A DNA stretch of 5,319 nucleotides from Longimicrobiales bacterium (lineage in GTDB: Bacteria; Gemmatimonadota; Gemmatimonadetes; Longimicrobiales; Gaopeijiaceae). The number at the start of each line of letters is the position of its first letter. Within the stretch, counting starts at the first letter, position 1. The stretch spans positions 1 through 5,319 of the forward strand of contig JAKMDG010000499.1 of assembly GCA_022428035.1 (NCBI GenBank), read 5' to 3'. The notes beneath the pieces were generated by a model. The model saw nothing but the letters and a program-made list of their open reading frames with translations, did not search any database and was not told the origin of the DNA. Made by a program: the position numbers and the translations under genes. Below, piece by piece: positions 1 to 5,319 of the stretch.

Positions 1-759
1 GTGCAGTACTTTGACCAGCACCGGGCACAGCTCGACGAGGCGGAGACCGTGGTCGACGCCGTGGCGGGAGGACAGGAGCACATCGAGCTGGACGGCAAAC
101 CCCGTCACGTAATGAGCTACCTCGCCGACTTTCTCTTCACTCCGGAGCGGGCGCGTCAGCCGGTGCGCTCCCTCTCGGGCGGCGAGCGTAATCGGCTTCT
201 CCTGGCTCGACTGTTCACCCGCCGCGCCAACGTGCTCGTCCTGGATGAGCCGACTAACGATCTGGACGCAGAGACGCTCGAATTACTCGAGAGCAGGTTG
301 GTGGAGTTTGCGGGGACGGTGCTCGTGGTCAGTCACGACAGAGCCTTCCTGGACAATCTGTGTACGAGCACCCTGGTCTTCGAAGGTGGGGGCCGCATCC
401 GGGAGTTCGTCGGCGGCTATTCCGACTGGAAACGCGTCGCGGAGCGTCAATCAGTGGACGCACAGGGCAGGAGCGGCGCAAAGGACAGGCCAAAAGGGCG
501 GGCCAAATCGAGCGCTGGGACTGCGAACAAGAAGAGAAAGCTGGCGTACAAGGAGCAGCGCGAACTCGCGATGCTGCCGGCCAAGATCGAGGAATTGGAG
601 ACAGCGCTGGGCGAGGCACACGAGCTGCTTGCTGACCCCGACGCTTATCGGACAGATGCGGCCGCTGCCGCAGGGGTCGCTCGGCGTGCCAAAGAGCTTG
701 AGCAGGAGATCGAGGCGGCGTTCGAGCGCTGGTCGGAGCTGGCGGACCCGGGAACGTGA
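1..759 (+). CDS. uup: ABC-F family ATPase Uup, C-terminal part (5' end outside window)
   Basis: This is the last 252 residues of a cytoplasmic, non-transporting ABC-F ATPase. The family acts on ribosomes or on branched DNA intermediates; in E. coli, loss of Uup raises precise excision of transposons. The visible part is the second ATPase domain after its Walker A, which lies upstream. It holds the signature LSGGERNR (58-65), Walker B and D-loop VLVLDEPTNDLD (78-89) and the switch histidine in SHDRAF (H112). A Lys/Arg-rich linker (about 150-180) follows, then the Uup C-terminal coiled coil (about 180-248, with KLAYKEQRELAMLP at its start). The segments YFDQHRA, DGKPRHV, GGERNRLLLARLF and FERW, and the coiled-coil tail, recall E. 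coli Uup rather than EttA or Vga-type ABC-Fs. The GTG at position 1 is not the true start, because a full Uup is roughly 600 residues with two ATPase domains. The stop is TGA at 757-759. The next gene is convergent, so uup ends its own transcription unit here. Confidence 0.95.
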   Translation: MQYFDQHRAQLDEAETVVDAVAGGQEHIELDGKPRHVMSYLADFLFTPERARQPVRSLSGGERNRLLLARLFTRRANVLVLDEPTNDLDAETLELLESRLVEFAGTVLVVSHDRAFLDNLCTSTLVFEGGGRIREFVGGYSDWKRVAERQSVDAQGRSGAKDRPKGRAKSSAGTANKKRKLAYKEQRELAMLPAKIEELETALGEAHELLADPDAYRTDAAAAAGVARRAKELEQEIEAAFERWSELADPGT

Positions 760-817
760 GGGGCCGCGGGTAGCTGGGCCTTGTCCCGGTCCCTCTCGGA
801 GCCGGAGCCGATGTTGT

Positions 818-2050
818 TCAGCGACCGGAGGAGCGGTTCACCGCATACACCCCAATCTGCTGAACCTCGAGCGCATCCCGACTCACCAGCACCACGTGGT
901 CGTCGTGAACCGCTGCGAGGCGGGTTTCGGGCGGGAGCACAAGTTGGGCGAGTGGTCGGCCGGATGGGTGGAGGACGTGCCAGGCGTGTTCCTGCTGCCA
1001 GGCCGCAGTCCTGAGTCGAAACGATTGTACCCAGACTCTTCCGATGTCGTCGATGTGGATCGGCCCCAGCGCGGGGAGTTCGTCGGGCACGACCTGAGGT
1101 GCGAACATCTCGTCGAGCAACGCTTCGATCCGCTCGGGTTGAGCCCGGCCCGCTGAGGTGAAGCGTGCTTCGACGACCGAACGCTCGTAGTCGACCTCTG
1201 CAGGGGTGAGGGCTCGACGACGTCCGGGCCAGCGAGTGGATCGACGCAGGCGGAGATCGAGCGTCCGGTGTTCGAGGGTGTAGCCCGCACCGCGACCGTG
1301 CACGAGGAGGGTGTCCCGAACAGCGATCGACGGATCCGCCGAGAACGGAGAACGGCCGTCGAACCTCTGATTCATCAATGCCAGACCAGCAGCGAAGCGA
1401 GCGGCCTGGTCAGAGGGGCGTCCGTCCCGATCGGCGAGTCGGAGCGTCGACTCGGGTGATCCGATACGCATGCCGGTGGTCAGATCGGCTGGCTCGGAAA
1501 AGCGGATCGACTGTAACAGGACGTGGTCGCCGACAGGCCAGGCAGACACAAGGAACGTCCCTTCGCCCTCGACCCCACGCGGCAGGTCGATGACCTCGGA
1601 CAGTGTGCCGGTGGAATGGAAGACGGTCATGCGTGCCTGCCGACGGTCGAATACGAAGATCGAGTCGGCCCGGCCCACCGTGATCGATACCACGTTTCGG
1701 AATTCTCCCGGACCGTCTCCCCGGGCTCCGAGTGCCACGGGGTCGGTTGAGGGTTCGAATACCCACACCTCGGCAGCCTGATTGTCCTCGACGATCAGCC
1801 GCCCGTCAGACGCCACGGCGACCTCACCTACATCACTGAGGAATGGAGCTTCGTCGCCGCGCACCTGGAAGGTCGGAATCGAGTCGACGGTCCAGCGAGG
1901 CAGAGCGTCGATCGAGCCTCGGACGGTCATCAGCGAGACCCCCGAGCTATCCGCTTCCACGACAGAAGGGGAGTTCGAGGACGGTGGAGCCCCGCATACG
2001 GTGAGCGTCGATGCCATGACAACGGGCAGGAGTATGCGCAGGAGCGACAT
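818..2050 (-). CDS. exported 6-bladed beta-propeller protein, possible lipoprotein
   Basis: This 410-residue protein resembles the NHL-like 6-bladed beta-propeller family common in Gemmatimonadota and Bacteroidota. No enzymatic role is known for most members. The N-terminus MSLLRILLPVVMASTLTVCG is a signal sequence. A Cys at 19 followed by a Ser/Pro-rich stretch (20-30) looks like a lipoprotein, but the lipobox is LTVC, with Val where Gly, Ala or Ser is usual. Blade-like repeats are visible: GEVAVASDGRLIVEDNQAAEVWVFEP (75-100 region), then GARGDGPGEF (108-117), the family hallmark, then ADSIFVFDRRQARMTVF (128-144), and near the end IHIDDIGRVWVQ (331-342). An in-frame ATG lies ten codons upstream (2078-2080), giving 420 residues. 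I prefer 2050 because the upstream start puts MIPPTDQTPT ahead of the signal sequence. Neither start has a clear Shine-Dalgarno site. The gene is divergent from the phosphoesterase and convergent with uup. The specific ligand or role is unknown. Confidence 0.85.
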   Translation of the reverse strand: MSLLRILLPVVMASTLTVCGAPPSSNSPSVVEADSSGVSLMTVRGSIDALPRWTVDSIPTFQVRGDEAPFLSDVGEVAVASDGRLIVEDNQAAEVWVFEPSTDPVALGARGDGPGEFRNVVSITVGRADSIFVFDRRQARMTVFHSTGTLSEVIDLPRGVEGEGTFLVSAWPVGDHVLLQSIRFSEPADLTTGMRIGSPESTLRLADRDGRPSDQAARFAAGLALMNQRFDGRSPFSADPSIAVRDTLLVHGRGAGYTLEHRTLDLRLRRSTRWPGRRRALTPAEVDYERSVVEARFTSAGRAQPERIEALLDEMFAPQVVPDELPALGPIHIDDIGRVWVQSFRLRTAAWQQEHAWHVLHPSGRPLAQLVLPPETRLAAVHDDHVVLVSRDALEVQQIGVYAVNRSSGR

Positions 2051-2125
2051 CGTCGGGGTTTGATCGGTCGGGGGAATCATCGTGAGGGTTCAGTATGCCT
2101 GGGTTGGCTGATCCCCGATACACAC

Positions 2126-2145
2126 GCCGAACCGATCGGCTCGGC
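2126..2145. repeat. near-perfect 20-bp palindrome, candidate operator
   Basis: The arms GCCGAACCGA and TCGGCTCGGC are reverse complements except for one mismatched pair (A2131 against C2140), with the axis between 2135 and 2136 inside CCGATCGG. A related direct copy, GATCGGTCGG at 2062-2071, resembles GATCGGCTCGG at 2134-2144. The palindrome sits centrally between two divergent genes, where a dimeric repressor or activator could control both. CG-rich palindromes arise often by chance in such DNA, so the operator role is inference. It lacks a T-run and is unlikely to be a terminator. Confidence 0.35.
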
Positions 2146-2215
2146 ATCCCGTTTCCGGCCTCCAGCGCAGTTCGTACGTTGGGGCCCAGGCGACCCGAGG
2201 GTAGCATCACGTTCG

Positions 2216-2222
2216 AAGGAGG
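2216..2222 (+). promoter_or_regulatory. strong Shine-Dalgarno site fixing the phosphoesterase start
   Basis: AAGGAGG, close to a full anti-16S match, is followed by CTTC and the ATG at 2227. It decides the start against the in-frame ATG at 2095, which would add 44 residues ahead of the signal peptide and has no such site. It is the only strong ribosome binding site among the genes whose starts lie in the window. This suggests the first cistron of the operon is translated efficiently, and that later cistrons may depend on coupling. Confidence 0.8.
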
Positions 2223-2226
2223 CTTC

Positions 2227-3957
2227 ATGGCGTCCCGTTCCACCCGACAATCCAGCCCGACCCTGAAGTGCCTCGGTGTCGTGGAGCTGGAGCTGGGGCC
2301 GGTGGCGCTCGCCTTGCTGGCCCTTTGCCTCGCCACCCCCGGGCTGAGGGCGCAATGCGGCGTAGTCTCGTCCGAGTGGGCGACGGGCATCGTGTTCGAA
2401 GACGTAGACCAGAACGGAACGCGGGGCCCCGACGAGCCGTTGGTCGGTGGTGTCGTGGTGAGTAATGGATGCGACGCCGTGCCGACTGACGCTGAGGGCC
2501 GCTACGAGATCGAGCTGGCTGCAGGACAGATCCTGTTCATCTCTCAGCCGAGCGGGTACACCGTGCCCGTCGACGCCAACAACCTTCCGCTCTTCTACTA
2601 CACCTACCAGCCCGAGGGTACGCCCGCGTCGGTCGATGGGGTGCAGGTGGATTGGCAGTGGCAGGTCATCGAGCCTACAGGGCCGTTACCAACCAGCATT
2701 GATTTCCCCCTGCATCGACTCGACACGCTCGAGACCCGATTTACTGCGCACGCATTCGCAGACCCGCAGGCGCGCACCGATTTAGGAGAGGACATGCTCC
2801 GCGAGGAGCTCGTCAACACGCTGCTGGGTAATCCGTACGAAGCCGAGTTCTCGATCACCGTAGGCGACATCGTTTTCGATAACCTCGGTCTGTACGATCG
2901 ACACAAGGAGATGATCGGCCTCATCGGGATCCCGCAGTGGAATCTACCGGGCAATCACGACGTGAATTTCGAGTCACCCGATGCCCATCACGCGAACGAG
3001 ACCTACAAGGGGCACTTCGGCCCCACCTACTACTCGTTCAACTACGGAAACGCGCACGTCGTTGCTCTGAACAACGTGGAGTACGCGGGCGTCGCGGCCG
3101 GCGGGTATCGCGGGTTCATCTCCGATGATCAGATCCGCTGGCTCGAGCAGGATCTCGCCCATGTGCCCAGAGACATGCTCATCGTCATCGCGACGCATAT
3201 TCCGCTGATCTCGGAGGCGTCCGACGGCGATCCGTCTCGTGACATCAGCGGACCGCAGACGGTCAACTTCGACCGTCTTTTGGAACTGCTCGGTTCCTTC
3301 GCACACGTCTACGGTTTGGCTGGGCACGACACGAGTAATAGCTGGAAGGTCGAGGTCGACCATGACCACGGGTGGACCGGGCAGCCGTGGATCGCGCATA
3401 CCCTGGCTGAGGTCAGGGGCAGTGGGTGGACGCGGGGTCCGAGGGACCTTCGGGGCGTCGCGGATGCGATGATGGAAGACGGGAATCCGAACGGGTTCTA
3501 TCTGCTGAAATTCGACGGTGTGACGCTCGTACCCGAGTTCATTCCGTTTTCCACCGGGCCGGATGCCGGTCAGCGGCTTCGCGTTATGCTCGACCCTGTG
3601 CTCGAATCACCCCTCGACGGGAGTATCAACAGGGGCGTCATCCAGGCCGGGACAAAGGTCGTCGTCAATCTCTTCGACGGTGGTGAGCGGGACCGGGTAG
3701 AGATGACGCTGGATGGTGGCACGCCTGTGCCCATGCGATACGTGATCCGAACCGATCCTTACATGGAGCGAGCGTACCAGCGGCTTGCCGGCACGGGCCA
3801 GGCGTTTCCGCCCGCGCGCGCCTCGGCCCACATCTGGGAGCTGGATCTGCCGACCGACCTTGGGCCAGGGCTGCATAGCGTGGTGGTCGACACCGAGGAC
3901 GAGTTCGGGCAGAGACGGCGTGGTGTTCTCACATTCGAGCTCCTCGAGCGCCGTTGA
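2227..3957 (+). CDS. secreted calcineurin-like metallophosphoesterase with SdrD_B-like N-domain and MetallophosC domain
   Basis: This 576-residue exported protein is a probable phosphoester hydrolase of unknown substrate. The signal peptide has a long n-region (1-23), a hydrophobic core LGPVALALLALCLA (23-36) and a likely cut after TPGLRA (A42). Residues about 52-110 form a SdrD_B/MetallophosN-like beta domain (GIVFEDVDQNGTRGPDEP, TDAEGRYEI). The calcineurin-like core follows, with ADPQ (178-181, motif I with Gln for His), GDIVFD (213-218), GNHD (242-245), FGPTYYSFNYG (264-274), WLEQDL (305-310) and THIPL (323-327). The C-terminal MetallophosC-like part runs from about 385, with GSGWTRGP (398-405) and DGNPNGFY (418-425). 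The oddity is motif V: the usual GHxH is GHDT (366-369), so one expected metal ligand is absent. The architecture matches the Bacteroidota-type MetallophosN-Metallophos-MetallophosC family. The start is set by AAGGAGG 4 nt upstream of the ATG. It is the first gene of a likely four-gene operon. Confidence 0.9.
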   Translation: MASRSTRQSSPTLKCLGVVELELGPVALALLALCLATPGLRAQCGVVSSEWATGIVFEDVDQNGTRGPDEPLVGGVVVSNGCDAVPTDAEGRYEIELAAGQILFISQPSGYTVPVDANNLPLFYYTYQPEGTPASVDGVQVDWQWQVIEPTGPLPTSIDFPLHRLDTLETRFTAHAFADPQARTDLGEDMLREELVNTLLGNPYEAEFSITVGDIVFDNLGLYDRHKEMIGLIGIPQWNLPGNHDVNFESPDAHHANETYKGHFGPTYYSFNYGNAHVVALNNVEYAGVAAGGYRGFISDDQIRWLEQDLAHVPRDMLIVIATHIPLISEASDGDPSRDISGPQTVNFDRLLELLGSFAHVYGLAGHDTSNSWKVEVDHDHGWTGQPWIAHTLAEVRGSGWTRGPRDLRGVADAMMEDGNPNGFYLLKFDGVTLVPEFIPFSTGPDAGQRLRVMLDPVLESPLDGSINRGVIQAGTKVVVNLFDGGERDRVEMTLDGGTPVPMRYVIRTDPYMERAYQRLAGTGQAFPPARASAHIWELDLPTDLGPGLHSVVVDTEDEFGQRRRGVLTFELLERR

Positions 3958-3967
3958 ATCACCCATC

Positions 3968-4441
3968 GTGACCGAGTCCATTCGTGAGTGCGGGTCCTGC
4001 TCCGCTTGCTGCACGGTGCTCGGTGTCCACGAGATCGAGAAGGGCATCTACGACACCTGTCGTCACGTTTGTGAATCAGGCTGCGCGATCCATGCTGAGC
4101 GCCCGGGGTCATGCCGGTCGTTCGAATGCCAGTGGCTACGCGGCGTGCTCGAGGTCGATGGGGGAATCGATGCACAACTGCGCCCCGATGTCTGCGGCGT
4201 GATCTTTGATTACCAGCCTCACATCGCGTTCGGCGAGATGTTCACCGTCTGGGAAGTCGAGCCCGGTGCGTCGACCCGGGACGAACCGAGGCGCATTGTC
4301 GAGGGACTCGCGGAGCGGTTCCTGGTCATGACCGTGACCCGCAGCGCTGACCAGAAAACAGGGCCAGCCGAACGCCGGTTCGCGGGACCGCGACATCTGG
4401 TGAGTCGGGCATCCGACGCGATGTGGAGCCGGGAAGCATGA
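3968..4441 (+). CDS. YkgJ-family cysteine-cluster (zinc/iron-chelating) protein
   Basis: This 157-residue, probably cytoplasmic protein has the CxxCxxCC signature of the zinc/iron-chelating YkgJ family: C8-G-S-C11-S-A-C14-C15. More cysteines follow at 31, 35, 39, 49, 54 and 76. The segment GCAIHAERPGSCRSFECQWLRG (38-59) carries the family pattern gCaIy..RP..Cr.f.C.Wl. The Cys-rich domain fills the first half; the second half (to SREA) has no Cys and includes EVEPGASTRDEPRRIVEGL. No signal peptide or membrane segment is seen. Members are thought to bind metal, possibly an Fe-S or Zn centre; the reaction is unknown. The GTG at 3968 is chosen because it lies just ahead of the conserved domain (TESIRECG) and 10 nt after the phosphoesterase stop. 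It has no evident Shine-Dalgarno site, so the exact start is moderately certain. The frame is open back to an ATG at 3785, but that part overlaps the phosphoesterase and looks like a shadow. Confidence 0.85.
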   Translation: MTESIRECGSCSACCTVLGVHEIEKGIYDTCRHVCESGCAIHAERPGSCRSFECQWLRGVLEVDGGIDAQLRPDVCGVIFDYQPHIAFGEMFTVWEVEPGASTRDEPRRIVEGLAERFLVMTVTRSADQKTGPAERRFAGPRHLVSRASDAMWSREA

Positions 4442-4581
4442 TCGTGCAGCTCTCGTTCTGTACTCGTCGGCCAGTCTTCGACGGCGTGCACTCGGAACAT
4501 CGCGTCGCGCTCGTTGCTCGAAGCGACCGGTCCTCACAGCTTTTCGCGTCTCTTTGCTGCACCATTCTCGGATTCCGCTGA
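4438..4581 (+). CDS. candidate small protein (47 residues) bridging the YkgJ and DUF2911 genes
   Basis: The ATG at 4438 overlaps the YkgJ stop as ATGA (4438-4441). The frame runs 47 codons to a TGA at 4579-4581, which overlaps the next ATG as TGATG (4579-4583). Both junctions are classical translational-coupling forms. A possible Shine-Dalgarno GGAG lies at 4425-4428, 9 nt before the start. The product begins MIVQLSFCTRRPVFDG. It has Arg and His scattered through the middle and ends in a short hydrophobic stretch with a Cys pair, QLFASLCCTILGF (34-46), too short for a typical membrane helix. I recognise no family. It may be a real small protein, a coupling cistron whose translation delivers ribosomes to the DUF2911 start, or a chance open frame, since stop-free runs of this length are common in GC-rich DNA. 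The double overlap is what supports it. Confidence 0.42.
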   Translation: MIVQLSFCTRRPVFDGVHSEHRVALVARSDRSSQLFASLCCTILGFR

Positions 4582-5319
4582 TGAACCGCCCACGCCTGGT
4601 GTACGCCATCGCTACGGCCCTCCTGGTGCTCCCGGAACCCGGATCGGCACAAGCCGCGAGCGAACTCGCCACCTTTACGCAGATCATTTCCGGTACCGAG
4701 ATCGAGATCGAATGGTCTCGACCGTCTGTGCGCGGGCGCGACGTGATCTTCGGACAACAGATCCCTTGGGGTGAGGTCTGGACGCCAGGCGCGAACATGG
4801 CGACCACCATTCGGTTCTCGAAGGATGTCGTTCTCTCGGGCACGGAGGTCCCGGCGGGCCACTACAGTGTCTGGCTCCGGGTGATGGAGTCCGAGCCGTG
4901 GAGGCTGGCGCTTCATGCCGAGACGGCCCTCCCGCACAGCGCCCATCCGCCCATCGAGGAAGCAGTCCTTCATGTGGGTGTCGAACGTGGAAGAACCGCG
5001 GACGTTCAGGAGTCGCTGGAGTGGGACCTGGACCGAATCCGGCTCGACGGTGCGGAGCTCATCATGCACTGGGGTCGCGATCGCGTCATGATCCCACTCG
5101 AGGTCGATCCGGGTGTCACGTTGGCGACTCCGGTCGCGGAGGCGCTGGCTGTCGTGGGCGAATGGATGTATGACGATCGTGCCTCCCTCCCCACGGCCGA
5201 ACAGATCGAGCGCTTCACCGGAGGTAATCCGGAGGACCCCACGGGCCGGTACTTCGAGGTCCTGATCTCCGAGCCCCGTCCGCGTCCGATCCGCATCGAG
5301 TACGACGAAGAGTCGGGGC
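4581..5319 (+). CDS. exported DUF2911 protein, 3' end outside window
   Basis: The frame is open from the ATG at 4581 to the end of the window, giving 246 residues with no stop. The N-terminus MNRPRLVYAIATALLVLPEP with a likely cut after GSAQA (21-25) is a signal peptide, so the protein is exported. Residues about 46-176 match DUF2911: SRPSVRGRDVIFG (46-58), IPWGEVWTPGANMATTIRF (61-79), LSGTEVPAGHYSVW (85-98), EPWRLALH (105-112) and, closing the domain, LIMHWGRDRVMIPLEV (160-175). The function of DUF2911 is unknown; the domain is common in secreted or periplasmic proteins of Bacteroidota and Gemmatimonadota. After it, residues 177-246 hold a helical-looking stretch (TPVAEALAVVGEWMYDD) and a Pro/Arg-rich segment I cannot assign. 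No Shine-Dalgarno precedes the ATG; the start overlaps the small upstream frame as TGATG, suggesting coupled translation. A TTG at 4554 in frame is possible but would lengthen the n-region with HHSRIP. Confidence 0.88.
   Translation, partial: MNRPRLVYAIATALLVLPEPGSAQAASELATFTQIISGTEIEIEWSRPSVRGRDVIFGQQIPWGEVWTPGANMATTIRFSKDVVLSGTEVPAGHYSVWLRVMESEPWRLALHAETALPHSAHPPIEEAVLHVGVERGRTADVQESLEWDLDRIRLDGAELIMHWGRDRVMIPLEVDPGVTLATPVAEALAVVGEWMYDDRASLPTAEQIERFTGGNPEDPTGRYFEVLISEPRPRPIRIEYDEESG

Larger units (their letters stand above)
2051..2226. promoter_or_regulatory. divergent intergenic region between propeller gene and phosphoesterase operon
   Basis: This 176-bp stretch separates two genes read outward, so it must hold the promoters for both unless they are leaderless. 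I found no convincing -35/-10 pair on either strand. The best minus-strand -10 is weak: CATACT, read from about 2096 down to 2091, with no good -35. The region contains the palindrome listed separately and ends in a strong Shine-Dalgarno site for the plus-strand gene. An open frame runs through the right part from an ATG at 2095, but it is better explained as untranslated leader. Confidence 0.5.

Noticed and set aside
760..817. Possible bidirectional terminator between the convergent uup and propeller genes
   Set aside because: Only short GC pairings such as GGG/CCC around 774-788 and the direct repeat GGAGCC are visible; there is no stable long stem and no T-run on either strand.
245..1156. 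Long plus-strand open frame (303 codons) running across the uup 3' end and into the propeller gene
   Set aside because: Its product is Arg/Ser/Trp-rich with no recognisable motif. It overlaps the clearly conserved uup on the same strand and the propeller gene on the other, so it is a GC-rich shadow.
2095..2226. N-terminal extension of the phosphoesterase from an upstream ATG (44 more residues)
   Set aside because: It would place an Arg/Pro-rich stretch before the signal peptide, and the strong AAGGAGG site points to the ATG at 2227.
3785..3967. Upstream start for the YkgJ-type gene, giving 218 residues
   Set aside because: The added part overlaps the phosphoesterase C-terminus in another frame and reads as Arg/Ser/Pro-rich shadow sequence; the conserved domain begins right after the GTG at 3968.
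4480..4510. Hairpin CGACGGCG...CGCGTCG after the YkgJ gene as a terminator
   Set aside because: The stem has a bulge and a loop of about 14 nt, and no T-run follows; it also lies inside the candidate small ORF, and the next gene is tightly coupled.
4326..5069. Long antisense open frame (247 codons), and another at 4136-4843, opposite the YkgJ and DUF2911 genes
   Set aside because: Both lie opposite genes with recognisable family motifs, and their translations show Arg/Pro-rich composition without domains.

Overview
The window is GC-rich bacterial chromosome. Three things suggest Gemmatimonadota or a close relative: an exported 6-bladed beta-propeller protein with a G-x-GDGPGEF repeat motif, a DUF2911 protein, and a SdrD_B-like/calcineurin/MetallophosC phosphoesterase. 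The assignment is by family content only. No rRNA, tRNA, mobile element or CRISPR array was seen.

Layout. (1) 1-759 (+) is the 3' part of an ABC-F ATPase of the Uup type, cut by the window edge. (2) 818-2050 (-) is a 6-bladed beta-propeller protein with an export signal, convergent with uup across a 58-bp gap. (3) 2051-2226 is a divergent intergenic region with a near-perfect 20-bp palindrome. (4) 2227-3957 (+) is a secreted three-part metallophosphoesterase with a very strong ribosome binding site. (5) 3968-4441 (+) is a YkgJ-type cysteine-cluster protein. (6) 4438-4581 (+) is a candidate 47-residue ORF that exactly bridges to the next gene. (7) 4581 to the window end (+) is an exported DUF2911 protein, cut at its 3' end.

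The four plus-strand genes from 2227 onward are packed like one operon: a 10-nt gap, then an ATGA overlap, then a TGATG overlap. Two of its products carry signal peptides. The Cys-cluster protein and the small ORF do not, so the unit mixes envelope or secreted proteins with at least one probable cytoplasmic metal-binding protein. No shared pathway can be named from sequence alone. The points most worth a second look are the small coupled ORF and the phosphoesterase, whose usual GHxH metal-binding motif reads GHDT.
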